Assembly: GCA_013152205.1 (NCBI GenBank) | Contig: JAADGV010000067.1 | Span: 1 to 62,715 of the forward strand | Length of the DNA: 62,715 nucleotides | Direction of reading: 5' to 3' | From: Planctomycetota bacterium | GTDB lineage: Bacteria; Planctomycetota; Planctomycetia; Pirellulales; Lacipirellulaceae | In this document: one piece after another, positions 26,278-35,457 of the stretch | Position numbering within the stretch: the first letter of the stretch is position 1 | How the letters are laid out: each line of letters starts with the position of its first letter | Position numbers and translations under genes: made by a program | Notes under the pieces: generated by a model | Told to the model about the DNA's origin: nothing | What the model saw: the letters and a program-made list of their open reading frames with translations, nothing else | Database searches by the model: none

Positions 26278-27333
26278 GTGTATCACGAGTTAAACATTGA
26301 CCGAAAAGCCGTTCAGTCGGTCGACCGGCGTTCATTTTTGGAAATTACCGGAAAAAGTACGTTGGCGGCAGGAGCGGCGGCTTGCTTGCCTTCGGTGTTG
26401 GCCCATGCTGCGCCTTCCTCTGCTGTTGGTAATAATCGCCAGCCAGAGACGCTCGTCAAGGTGCTCTACGATTCTTTGACGCCCAAGCAGCGCGAAGAAG
26501 TTTGCTTTGCTTGGGACTATCAAGATAAAGAACGGGGCTTGCTGCGAACCCGTGTTTCGAACAATTGGAATATCACCGATCCTACGGTTAACGGTGGATT
26601 TTATACCAAAGACCAGCGAGAAGTGATTCGTTTGATTTTTGAGGGACTTTACAACCCTGCGTGGTTAGACCGGATTGATCGCCAGTTGCGGGACGACTCG
26701 GATGGTTTTGGCGAGGGCAACAGCATTGCGATTTTTGGTGAGCCTGGGAGCGAAGAATTTGAATTTGTGATGACCGGTCGCCACATGACGATTCGCTGTG
26801 ATGGCAATTCTTCGGAGCATGTTGCCTTTGGCGGCCCGATTTTTTATGGTCATGCCGGCGAGGGATTCGAGGAAGAAGCCGACCATCCAGGCAATGTTTT
26901 TTGGTCGCAAGCCCAAGAGGCCAATCAACTTTATCAAGCTTTGGACGGGAAACAGCAGAAACTGGCCTTGGTGAAGTTAGGGCTTCCCGACGAACATCAG
27001 GTTGGCTTTCGTAACGACCAGGGGAAATTCCAAGGTATTCCGATCACTGAGTTATCGGTTGATCAGCGTGGTCGGGTGCAAGAGGTTGTGCGCAAGTTGG
27101 TCGAACCCTTCCGCCAGAGCGATCGTGACGAAGCGATTGCATGTATGAAGGCCCAAGGCGGCATTGATGCTTGCCATCTTGCATTTTATGCGCAAGGGGA
27201 TATTGGCGGCGATGGTGTTTGGGATAACTGGCGTTTGGAAGGGCCTTCGTTTGTTTGGCACTATCGAGGGGCGCCGCATGTGCATGTTTGGGTAAACGTG
27301 GCTGCGGATTCGTCGGTGAAGCTGAATGCTTGA
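26278..27333 (+). CDS. DUF3500 family protein with Tat signal
   Basis: A member of the DUF3500 family, whose biochemical role I do not know. The GTG at 26278 has a strong RBS (GGGAGG, 6 bases upstream). The N-terminus holds a twin-arginine signal (DRRSFLEITGKSTLAAGAAACLPSVLAHA), so export in folded form is likely. The family core is visible in DYQDKERG, VMTGRHMTIRCDGN and FGGPIFYGHA, and the C-terminus has SFVWHYRGAPHVHVW with closely spaced histidines that could bind metal. The longer open frame to 26131 is made of a dispersed palindrome and is not coding. Confidence 0.85.
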   Translation: MYHELNIDRKAVQSVDRRSFLEITGKSTLAAGAAACLPSVLAHAAPSSAVGNNRQPETLVKVLYDSLTPKQREEVCFAWDYQDKERGLLRTRVSNNWNITDPTVNGGFYTKDQREVIRLIFEGLYNPAWLDRIDRQLRDDSDGFGEGNSIAIFGEPGSEEFEFVMTGRHMTIRCDGNSSEHVAFGGPIFYGHAGEGFEEEADHPGNVFWSQAQEANQLYQALDGKQQKLALVKLGLPDEHQVGFRNDQGKFQGIPITELSVDQRGRVQEVVRKLVEPFRQSDRDEAIACMKAQGGIDACHLAFYAQGDIGGDGVWDNWRLEGPSFVWHYRGAPHVHVWVNVAADSSVKLNA

Positions 27334-27382
27334 AAAGAGGTTTGCTTGTGAGTTGTGGTTGTTACTTAAACTGAAAACAACC

Positions 27383-27506
27383 AACCACGAATTATACGAA
27401 TAGCACGAATGATTAGGGCCTAGCCGCCCAATCCAGACGTATCTCGGGAAGGGGATTTTGAGCTAAATCCCAACCCTAGTCGTGTAAATTCGCGTCATTC
27501 GTGGTT
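27383..27506. repeat. palindrome with aaccacgaat ends between convergent genes
   Basis: Arms aaccacgaat (27383-27392) and attcgtggtt (27497-27506), with partial pairing inward. It lies between the convergent DUF3500 and glnD genes and may contribute to bidirectional termination. Confidence 0.65.
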
Positions 27507-27528
27507 CAATCCTTTTCACTTTGAATTG

Positions 27529-30141
27529 TTAGTATTTGATGACCTCTAGTAGTTGGCTGCGTAGGTGGTCGATTTTTTTTTCGTCGGTGATTTTTTGGCC
27601 TTGGCGATCGGTGATGTAAAAAACGTCGACCACTTGATCGAGGTCGGTGCCAACTATGGCGTGGTGAATGATCATCGAGATATCGTGTAGTTTGCGTGCC
27701 AGCGTGTAGAGTAAGCCTTTTCGGTCGAAGGTAAATATCTCAATCACGCTATAGTCGGCTGAGATTTCGTTATTGATACGTACTTCGTTGGGCAGCATCG
27801 AAAGTTGGATGGATGCTTCTGCTTGTTCCTCGCCCCAGACTTGGGGAAATCGGGGAGGTTCGTCGGAGTCGACCGATGCCTTGATTGCTTGGCAAACGGT
27901 TGCTAATCGCTCGGGCGTGGTTTGATCGGTGGTTGAAGGATCGGAAACTACGTATCGCAGCACCAACAGGTCGTCGGCCAGCACGTCGGTATGGGCCGAC
28001 AAGATGCGCATACCTTGCTCGGACAGCGCGCCAGCCATGCTGGAGAAGACTCCGCGTCCTACTCCGCGATCGACGCCCGCCATTAGGTGAATGGTTTTTG
28101 TTTCTGGGTGAATGGCGCCGGTAACATCGATGGCAGAATCGGACAGGCCGTGGTAGCGACGAAGTGCTTCGACGACCTCGTCGGCTTGAATTTCGGCCAG
28201 ATAGCTTCGTGAAAGGGTCTTGATTTGTTTTTCGAACCAGCCGTCTTTTTTCTCCTTGGGGGTGAGTTGCTCGGAGATTAGCCGGCGATGTTTTTCTAGA
28301 TCAGACTCGTAGGAATCGGCGTCTCCGTCTTGCAAAAGTTGGGCAGTTCGTCGGTAGACACCGGCCAGGACGTCGACTTTCCAGTCGTTAAGTACTCCAG
28401 GGCCAACGGCCGCCAAGTCGGCGCAGGTAAGCACGAACAGCATTCGTAGTCGCTCGACCGATCCAACGTCGTCGGCGAAATTTCGGATTAGCAACTCGTC
28501 GCTGGTGTCGCGGCGAAACGTGAGATGCGCCATCATCAGATGTTGGTGAACCAGATAGGCAACGTCTGTGGCAGACGGTTTGTCGAGTTGAAGTTGCACG
28601 GCTGTTTCTTCGGCGATGCGTTTTCCGACTTCGCTATGGTCTTCTTCAAACCCTTTGCCCAAATCGTGGACCAAAAGAGCCAGGTGGAGGACTCGTTTGT
28701 CTTTGATTTCTCGATAGGCGGCGCCTAACGTGTCTTGTCGCTGGGCAAATTGGGTTGCGCTGCGAACGGCTCGAAGGCTGTGTTCGTCGACGGTGAATTT
28801 GTGATACTGGTTGAATTGTAATAGACCGCGAGCGTGTCGGAAGGCGGGAATGATTTTTTCGAGGTAGCCCAATTCGTGAAGGACGTGCAGGATTTCGGCC
28901 ACGGGCTGGGGATCGGCAAGTAGGTCGTAGAATTGTTGGCCGACCGACTCGGCAGCTTTGTCAGAAAAGTTGGGTGCTGCTAGCAATAAAAAAGAAAAGG
29001 TTCGATGGTCTAGGTGCTTTTGTTCGCGAGCAGACAGTTCAATAAGTCGTAGCACCTCGCCGAGGTCTTTTTTTAGTTTATCGATGCCGGTGGGGGTGGC
29101 ACTCACGTGGCGTAGTCCGACTCGATAGTTGTCGCCGACGTTTTTTCCAAGCACCGGGTCGAGGGCGCGAGATATTCGCGAGACTACTTGTAGGCTCGCA
29201 TCTCTTCGGCGGACTAATCGCCAAATATGGTTGGAATGCCGAAAGTAGTCTCGCATTAGATGTTCGACCGGCAACATTCCCGCGCGATGTGTATGCCCGG
29301 CCCAGTCGGCGAGTCGTAATTGTTCGGCACGGTCGAGCAGGTCTCGCGCCGAGTTGGAGTGGAAGTGCATTTCGTTACGAATGCGCAGAAAAAAATCGCG
29401 AGCTGATAGCCAGCGGCGATGATCTAGTTTTGAAATCGCGCCGGCTAGCAATAGCCGATCGGGGTCGGCCACTCCGTGCTCGACGTAGCCGATCCAACGG
29501 AGGAGGTCGAGATCTCGTAGTCCGCCGCGCGAACGCTTGATATGTGGTTCGAGTAGATAAACCGTCTTGCCGTACTGGTCTCGCTCGCTTTCGCGGGCAT
29601 CAAAAAAGCTTCGGCAAATGGCCTTACGGTTTCGTTGCAACATGCGTTCTAGGCTTGTGCGAAACGTTTCGTATAACGATTGTTTGCCGACCATCAGCCG
29701 AGCATCGACCAGCGAGGTGCAGACAACGGTATCGCTGCGGGCTAACTGCACCGCCTCGTTTACGGTGCGGATGCTGTGCCCTAGTTGCAGGCCGATGTCG
29801 AAGATGCCTTGCGTCATTGGCCTCATTGCAGATGCGACTTCTTCGGAATCCTTACACTGATGCAAGATCATCAGATCGACATCCGAGAACGGAGCGCATT
29901 GCCGACGGCTAAAGCTACCGAGGCTGACGACGGCGATATTCTTGCGTAGCGAGTCGGCGAGCTTTTCGTCAAGCTCTTCCAGTGCGAGGTTGAAGAGTCG
30001 AATGACCACCCCGTCGATGAGTGTGGCCAGCTTGGTAGAAACCCTAGCCCCCGAGAGGCCCCGATCGTGCAATTGCCGAATGGCCTCGTGCTGCTGTCGC
30101 AGATGGTCTCGAATCGACGAGATTGGGGAACTGTTAGGCAT
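27529..30141 (-). CDS. glnD: [protein-PII] uridylyltransferase / uridylyl-removing enzyme
   Basis: The nitrogen sensor that attaches UMP to PII when glutamine is low and removes it when glutamine is high. The 870-aa length is normal. The nucleotidyltransferase motif GSFSRRQCAPFSDVDL (75-90) carries the paired aspartates. The HD domain motif LLVHDLGKG (about residue 500) gives the uridylyl-removing activity. Two C-terminal ACT domains bind glutamine (VGRGVFSSMAGALSEQG and FTFDRKGLLYTLARKLHD). It follows glnB on the same strand, but a terminator (30436-30471) and a palindromic repeat separate them, so it may have its own promoter. Confidence 0.96.
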   Translation of the reverse strand: MPNSSPISSIRDHLRQQHEAIRQLHDRGLSGARVSTKLATLIDGVVIRLFNLALEELDEKLADSLRKNIAVVSLGSFSRRQCAPFSDVDLMILHQCKDSEEVASAMRPMTQGIFDIGLQLGHSIRTVNEAVQLARSDTVVCTSLVDARLMVGKQSLYETFRTSLERMLQRNRKAICRSFFDARESERDQYGKTVYLLEPHIKRSRGGLRDLDLLRWIGYVEHGVADPDRLLLAGAISKLDHRRWLSARDFFLRIRNEMHFHSNSARDLLDRAEQLRLADWAGHTHRAGMLPVEHLMRDYFRHSNHIWRLVRRRDASLQVVSRISRALDPVLGKNVGDNYRVGLRHVSATPTGIDKLKKDLGEVLRLIELSAREQKHLDHRTFSFLLLAAPNFSDKAAESVGQQFYDLLADPQPVAEILHVLHELGYLEKIIPAFRHARGLLQFNQYHKFTVDEHSLRAVRSATQFAQRQDTLGAAYREIKDKRVLHLALLVHDLGKGFEEDHSEVGKRIAEETAVQLQLDKPSATDVAYLVHQHLMMAHLTFRRDTSDELLIRNFADDVGSVERLRMLFVLTCADLAAVGPGVLNDWKVDVLAGVYRRTAQLLQDGDADSYESDLEKHRRLISEQLTPKEKKDGWFEKQIKTLSRSYLAEIQADEVVEALRRYHGLSDSAIDVTGAIHPETKTIHLMAGVDRGVGRGVFSSMAGALSEQGMRILSAHTDVLADDLLVLRYVVSDPSTTDQTTPERLATVCQAIKASVDSDEPPRFPQVWGEEQAEASIQLSMLPNEVRINNEISADYSVIEIFTFDRKGLLYTLARKLHDISMIIHHAIVGTDLDQVVDVFYITDRQGQKITDEKKIDHLRSQLLEVIKY

Positions 30142-30214
30142 GCTTGGATGTTCCCGCCTGTGAGATGGGTTTCGTGCGTTTTGGGGGGTTGGCGGTTTTT
30201 TATCCGGCGGCTCG

Positions 30215-30402
30215 TAGTACTACAGCGCTAAGTTCATTGAACCACGACGACACGACGAGCACAACGACGCATGTGTCAGCAAGGTTGAAATGAGATTCTG
30301 AAAGTCCAGGATATGGCTGAGTACAATCAACAAGGCCATTGGGCTTAGGCCCTTCTCGTCGTGTCCGTTGTGTCGTTGTGGTCAAACCTAGCGCTGTAGT
30401 AG
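30215..30402. repeat. 188-bp palindromic element with TAGTACTACAGCGC end
   Basis: Begins tagtactacagcgcta and ends tagcgctgtagta, with inner arms gaaccacgacgacacgacg and gtgtcgttgtggtc. The ends match 21991-22221, but the central part differs. It lies in the 369-bp gap between glnB and glnD. Confidence 0.8.
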
Positions 30403-30435
30403 AGCCCGGCTATTTGGGGTTTGTGGGGTAGCGAT

Positions 30436-30471
30436 GGCAAAAAACGGGCCGGCGTTTGCCACGCCGGCCCG
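30436..30471 (-). terminator. strong rho-independent terminator after glnB
   Basis: On the minus strand CGGGCCGGCGT pairs with ACGCCGGCCCG around a 5-base loop, followed by six T residues. It lies 40 bp after the glnB stop and should end amt-glnB transcription before glnD. Confidence 0.88.
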
Positions 30472-30510
30472 AGGTGTTTGTTGCTACAAGAAATTGCAGC
30501 TTGCCAAGTG

Positions 30511-30861
<351 letters not shown>

Positions 30862-30978
30862 TTATCTATCGGGCCAAGCGTTTTCCGGCGCTGCATCGGG
30901 CGACGTCGGAACTGCGCCATTTAGTAAAATTCTATCAAGCAATTGCAAGTATTGTTATGGGGAAACTGCGGTGGCAAG

Positions 30979-32397
30979 TTAGGTGAAAATGTAACCTTCT
31001 TCGCCATGTTCGCTGATATCCAGCCCGCGAGTCTCGTTATTGTCGTCAACTCGTAAACCAAGGACGGCGTCGATGATCTTGAGGATGATAAAAGTCGCGA
31101 CGAGGCTGAAAATCCAGGTGACCGCGATCGCGACTAGTTGGCCAGTCATCACTGAGCCACCCTCGACTATCCCTAGCTTATCACCTTCGGCAATATCCCA
31201 GCAGGCTCGGGTCGCAAAAACGCCGGTTAAAACGGCCCCCAAGGTGCCGCCTACGCCGTGAACGCCAAAGGCGTCGAGCGAATCGTCGTAGCCCAGACGG
31301 TTTTTTAGGGTGCCGCAGGCAATCGCACAGATGATTCCCGCCGCGGCGCCCATGAGCAAGGCGTGCATCGGGTTCACGAATCCGGCAGCGGGTGTAATGC
31401 AGACCAAACCGGCCACGGCACCTGAGGCGGCGCCTAAGACACTAGGTTTGCCGTCTTTCAGCCACTCGTAGAAGCTCCAGCCGAGAAGCCCCGCCGCTGC
31501 GGAAAAATGGGTGACTGCAAATGCGCTGGCGGTGAGGTGATCGGAAAGCAGCTCGCTGCCGGCGTTGAAACCAAACCAGCCGACCCACAACATTGCAGCG
31601 CCTAGGGTGGTGTAGGTGAGGTTGTGAGGTCGCAAGTCGGCTGTGCCATAGCCGACCCGTTTTCCGAGAATCAAGGCACAGACCAACGCGGAGACGCCGG
31701 AGCTAATATGTACGACGGTCCCGCCAGCAAAGTCGAGTGCACCGCCACTCCAGGCATGATCGGAGCCAAAAGCGAGGATGCCGCCGCCCCAGACCCAATG
31801 GCAGAGTGGACAGTAGACGAGCGTTCCCCAGGCGATGCTGAAGATGACCATTGCGCTGAACTTCATGCGTTCGGCAAATGCGCCGCAGATGAGTGCGGGG
31901 GTGATGATGAAGAACATGCCTTGGAACAGCATGTGGGTGTACATCGGAATTTTGGTGTTGGTCTCTTCGTCGATTACATACATTGGTTCAATGGCAGCGC
32001 CTGCGGTTTCATCCCAAGTGCGTTGCACACCGTTCATAAACAAGTGGTCGGCGTTGCCGATGTAAGGTCCGTCGCCGCCGAACGCAAGCGAGTATCCATA
32101 CAAGGCCCACAGTACGGTCATCATGCCCATGAGAAACAGGCATTGCATCATAATGCTGAGAACATTTTTCTTGCGGACCAGTCCGCCGTAGAACATGGCG
32201 AGGCCTGGGGCTGTCATAAACAGAACCAGCGCACAACTGGTGAGCATCCAGGCGTTGTGGCCTGCCAATGCGGCTTCGTCTGCCTTTGCCGCTACGGCAG
32301 CCAGATCGAGGGCTTCTTCAGCCGCAGCTCGGTTGGTTGATATCCAAGTGCCCGCGATCGCGAGTGCCAGTATCAACAGTCGAAATGATCCGCCCAT
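30979..32397 (-). CDS. amt: ammonium transporter
   Basis: An Amt/MEP/Rh ammonium channel of the inner membrane. The N-terminal signal (MGGSFRLLILALAIAGTWIS) is cleaved in many such proteins; eleven hydrophobic helices follow. The ammonium-path histidines lie in YCPLCHWVWGGG and AFGVHGVGGTLG. DFAGGTVVHISSGVSALV is the family signature. ATG at 32397 follows GGAGG by 5 bases; the start at 32445 lacks a signal. The cytosolic tail (RGLDISEHGEEGYIFT) is the usual PII-docking end, and glnB follows directly. Confidence 0.95.
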   Translation of the reverse strand: MGGSFRLLILALAIAGTWISTNRAAAEEALDLAAVAAKADEAALAGHNAWMLTSCALVLFMTAPGLAMFYGGLVRKKNVLSIMMQCLFLMGMMTVLWALYGYSLAFGGDGPYIGNADHLFMNGVQRTWDETAGAAIEPMYVIDEETNTKIPMYTHMLFQGMFFIITPALICGAFAERMKFSAMVIFSIAWGTLVYCPLCHWVWGGGILAFGSDHAWSGGALDFAGGTVVHISSGVSALVCALILGKRVGYGTADLRPHNLTYTTLGAAMLWVGWFGFNAGSELLSDHLTASAFAVTHFSAAAGLLGWSFYEWLKDGKPSVLGAASGAVAGLVCITPAAGFVNPMHALLMGAAAGIICAIACGTLKNRLGYDDSLDAFGVHGVGGTLGAVLTGVFATRACWDIAEGDKLGIVEGGSVMTGQLVAIAVTWIFSLVATFIILKIIDAVLGLRVDDNNETRGLDISEHGEEGYIFT

Positions 32398-32629
32398 ATC
32401 ATCCTCCACCAGATTGTATTTTTGGTTTTTGCGATGAGAAGGCACTCCGCCTTACGGACCATCCCGGTCCGCGCACCTACTCTCAAAAAAAGCTACATAT
32501 CGCCAATTGAAGAGCCATCGAATTAGCGTAGATAAGCTGATACGTAGGATAAGACGCGAAGCAGGGTACGTAAAGTGGCTAGGTAGAAAGGTTCCAGAGC
32601 CAGTCACTTTATTTTTATGCTAGGTATCC

Positions 32630-32701
32630 CTGTGGGAGGCGTCTCCGACGCCGAACGTGTCAAAAACAGTGGCTTTCGGCGTCGGGAGACGCCTCCCACA
32701 G
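32630..32701. repeat. 72-bp near-perfect palindrome
   Basis: Arms of about 26 bp start ctgtgggaggcgtctccgac and end gtcgggagacgcctcccaca(g), around a central loop near cgtgtcaaaaacagtggc. One arm recurs at 21891-21907. It stands 25 bp after the cobalamin adenosyltransferase stop on the minus strand and could end that transcript, though no T-run follows. It occupies part of the 329-bp gap 32398-32726; the rest shows nothing clear. Confidence 0.85.
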
Positions 32702-32726
32702 TCGGAAACCGGCGGGAAGAATCAAA

Positions 32727-33272
32727 TCAGCGTGATGTTTTCCAGGCTACGTCGCTTACGCCTACGGCTGCGTTGGCTGATCTTGCGAGGACGAACAGCA
32801 AATCGCTGATTCGGTTGATGTACTTCAGCACGGTTTCTTGTACCGTGGCTTCTTGCGATAAGGCGACAATTTCGCGTTCGGCTCGTCGGCAAACGCAGCG
32901 GGCTAGGTGAAGTGTCGCGGCGGTTTGGCAGCCGCCTGGCAGAATGAATGTGGTGAGCGCCGGTAAGTCTTTCTCGAACGTGTCGATCCGGTTTTCTATT
33001 GCAGCGATGTCGTTGTCTTGAAGGGCCGCAGTGCTTGGCTTGTCGGCTTGTGGGTTGGCCAGTTCGGCACCCAGGTCGAAAAGTTGGTTTTGCAGAAGCA
33101 GCAAGACGTCGTCGATCTGTGGCTGTGGCTTACCCGCTCGGGCTACGCCCAGCAGTGCATTGAGTTCGTCCAGGGTTCCAACGGCGCAAATGTGGGCGTC
33201 GCATTTGGCCACTTTGCGGCCGCCCAAGAGTGCGGTTGTGCCGTGGTCGCCGGCTCTTGTGTAGATTTTCAT
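32727..33272 (-). CDS. PduO-type cob(I)yrinic acid a,c-diamide adenosyltransferase
   Basis: Transfers adenosyl from ATP to cob(I)alamin to form coenzyme B12. The 181-aa product starts MKIYTRAGDHGTTALLGG, where the ATP-binding TRxGDxGTT motif is near the N-terminus. CRRAEREIVAL and KYINRISDLLFVLAR at the C-terminus are the remaining family signatures. ATG at 33272 matches the family start; the upstream extension to 33365 is rejected. No B12-dependent enzyme is adjacent. Confidence 0.93.
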   Translation of the reverse strand: MKIYTRAGDHGTTALLGGRKVAKCDAHICAVGTLDELNALLGVARAGKPQPQIDDVLLLLQNQLFDLGAELANPQADKPSTAALQDNDIAAIENRIDTFEKDLPALTTFILPGGCQTAATLHLARCVCRRAEREIVALSQEATVQETVLKYINRISDLLFVLARSANAAVGVSDVAWKTSR

Positions 33273-33614
33273 AAGTACAAGGGTCGCCGTGGGATAAGTG
33301 TTGGGGCAAGGCGTGCGGGATATCACTCCAAAGCCTAATCGAGCGGAATCGGGTGCCAAATACAACGGTTTAAGCGAAAAGTCCAGTTATCGGGATTGTA
33401 AGCTCGATTTGCGATTTTGCTGCTCCTAGCGATGAAACCGTAACAAGAATATGGGCTTTTGGCGTCGGCGCAGCTAGAATCTAGCAGCCGGATACTTTGC
33501 CTAGCCCTTAAACTACCCGTAGTTTGCCATGGCTAGGCTCAGGCTACCCAATCAATTAAATGACCGCACTCGCACGTCGTCCCGACGATTGTTTGAGCTG
33601 ACAAGGAGCTTTTG
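33273..33614. other. 342-bp divergent intergenic region
   Basis: No gene and no member of the repeat families are seen. A small hairpin acgtcgtcccgacga lies near 33576. Promoters for the adenosyltransferase and the HlyD-like gene are expected here. Confidence 0.5.
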
Positions 33615-35363
33615 ATGTCTCGTGTTCTTAGCAGTTTGCTTTTGTTTCTTCTTATTTTCTGGGCAGTTGATGCCCAGGCGGCTCCGACCAATTTGGGTCT
33701 TGCACAAACGGTTGGCGAGGAGAAGAAAGAGGCTGAGCCTGAGGAGAGTAAGCAGGTAGCCGACGAGAAACCGGCTGAAAAAGCGAAGGCGGCGGCGGAA
33801 GAAAAGAAAGAAGAGAAGTCGGACGACGATTCCGACGACTCGGAGTCCTCAGCCGACTCGGACGAGGATAAGAAAAAAGGCGAGGAAGCGGATGAGGAGG
33901 AGGGCAAGGACGATGAGGGCGACGACGACAAAGAGGAGTCTAAAAAGGATGATAAAGACTCGAAAAAGGAAAAGGAATCAGACAAAAAGCCCAAGCCTCA
34001 TAAAGTCGAACGCAAACCGTTGAAGATCGAAGCAAAGATCGACGGAGTGTTTGTCGCGAAAGAAACGCACGAAGTGGCGCTTCGTCCCGAGAGTTGGAGC
34101 CAATTTGAGGTTGTCGAAGCGGTGGAGCACGGCGCCCGAGTGAAGAAGGGCGATGTTCTTGTACGTTTCGACGAGGAAAAAATCGACAAAAAGATCGACG
34201 AGGAGTCGCTTACGCAACGGTTGAGCGAGTTGGCGTTGATGCAGCAGGAAGAAGAATACCCTCGCATCAAACGACTGAAGGAGATCAGTTTCCAGGAAGC
34301 CAAAGTGCGGCATGAACAAGCGAAAGAAGACTATCAGTATTATCTAGACATTGATCGGCCCTTTGAGGTTGAGATTACGAATTTCCTCTATAAGCGGTCG
34401 AAGGAAAGTCTGGCTTCGCAGCAGGAGGAGCTAGATCAACTGTTGAAGATGTATGAAGCGGATGAAATTACCGAGGAGACCGAGGAGATTGTTCTCCGGC
34501 GTCAGCGTTTCGCGGTCGAGACGTCAGAATTGATGCTAAAACTCCAAACGGCCAGTCGCGATCACTCGTTGAATGTGAGTTTGCCACGTCGCGACGAGCG
34601 TTACCTCTTGGCTTTGGAAGAGGCCGCGTTGAATTTCGAGCAAGCGAAGACGGCTAAGGAAAAAGGCCTTACGCGCCTTACTTACGAGATGCAACAGAAG
34701 CGAGATGCCCGCTCGCGTAGTGTCGAACGTCATGCCAAGCTGATTAACGACAAAGGGCTGATGGTCGTTCGAGCCCCGGCGGATGGGATTGTGTATTATG
34801 GCCGATGCGTGAATGGCAAATGGTCGGAAGTTACCTCGTATGCCGCGAAATTGAAACCGTTTGGCACGGTGACCGCCAACAAAGTGCTTATGACGATTGT
34901 CTCGCAGCGTCCGCTCTGTGTGGAATCAGCAGTTCCAGAAAAGGAGTTGCCTGATTTTAAGGTTGGCCTTACTGCGACGATTGCCCCTACGGCAGATGAT
35001 GAAGTGGAATTGACAGGGAAGGTGAAAAAGGTCTCTGCGATTGTTGGTGGCGACAAAAAGTTTGCTATGCAGCTAGACGTTGAAACGGACGGTGCCCCGG
35101 AGTGGCTTGTTGCAGGGATGACCGGCAAGGTGACCATCGTCGCCTACGAAAACAAAAAGGCGTTGGTTGTGCCAAAGGATCTCGTGCAAACCGACGAAGA
35201 GGACGACAAAATTAAGTACGTCATGCTCGTTAAAGAAGATGAGGATGAGCCGGTGCGTCGCAACGTCAAGCTTGGCCGAACGAAAGACAAGCTCGTCGAG
35301 GTGCTTAAAGGCCTCGACGAAGGTGACGAGATTGTTAAGGAAGAGAAGAAAGAAGAGGAGTAG
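33615..35363 (+). CDS. HlyD/membrane-fusion-like adaptor with acidic-lysine linker
   Basis: A periplasmic adaptor-like protein of 582 aa. ATG at 33615 has AAGGAG 7 bases upstream. The signal peptide is SRVLSSLLLFLLIFWAVDAQA. Residues about 33-130 are almost only Glu, Asp, Lys and Ser and likely disordered. Then comes a barrel-sandwich hybrid half (VVEAVEHGARVKKGDVLVRFD), a long coiled coil (about 185-370), the second half (MVVRAPADGIVYYGRC) and a beta-barrel region up to AYENKKALVVPKDLV. This is the membrane-fusion order, but no inner-membrane pump or ABC permease follows; the next gene is a toroid protein. Confidence 0.8.
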   Translation: MSRVLSSLLLFLLIFWAVDAQAAPTNLGLAQTVGEEKKEAEPEESKQVADEKPAEKAKAAAEEKKEEKSDDDSDDSESSADSDEDKKKGEEADEEEGKDDEGDDDKEESKKDDKDSKKEKESDKKPKPHKVERKPLKIEAKIDGVFVAKETHEVALRPESWSQFEVVEAVEHGARVKKGDVLVRFDEEKIDKKIDEESLTQRLSELALMQQEEEYPRIKRLKEISFQEAKVRHEQAKEDYQYYLDIDRPFEVEITNFLYKRSKESLASQQEELDQLLKMYEADEITEETEEIVLRRQRFAVETSELMLKLQTASRDHSLNVSLPRRDERYLLALEEAALNFEQAKTAKEKGLTRLTYEMQQKRDARSRSVERHAKLINDKGLMVVRAPADGIVYYGRCVNGKWSEVTSYAAKLKPFGTVTANKVLMTIVSQRPLCVESAVPEKELPDFKVGLTATIAPTADDEVELTGKVKKVSAIVGGDKKFAMQLDVETDGAPEWLVAGMTGKVTIVAYENKKALVVPKDLVQTDEEDDKIKYVMLVKEDEDEPVRRNVKLGRTKDKLVEVLKGLDEGDEIVKEEKKEEE

Positions 35364-35457
35364 TTGTTGTTAGGCGCTAGTTAGGGGTGGGAGAGTATTT
35401 TTCAATTGTTACTTGGCAATTGTCATTTGTCATTGCAAGGGAGTCGCGGGTAGACGG

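Noticed and set aside
32398..32630. Cobalamin or ammonium-linked riboswitch around the amt and adenosyltransferase genes
   Set aside because: No conserved riboswitch core such as the B12 box could be recognised.
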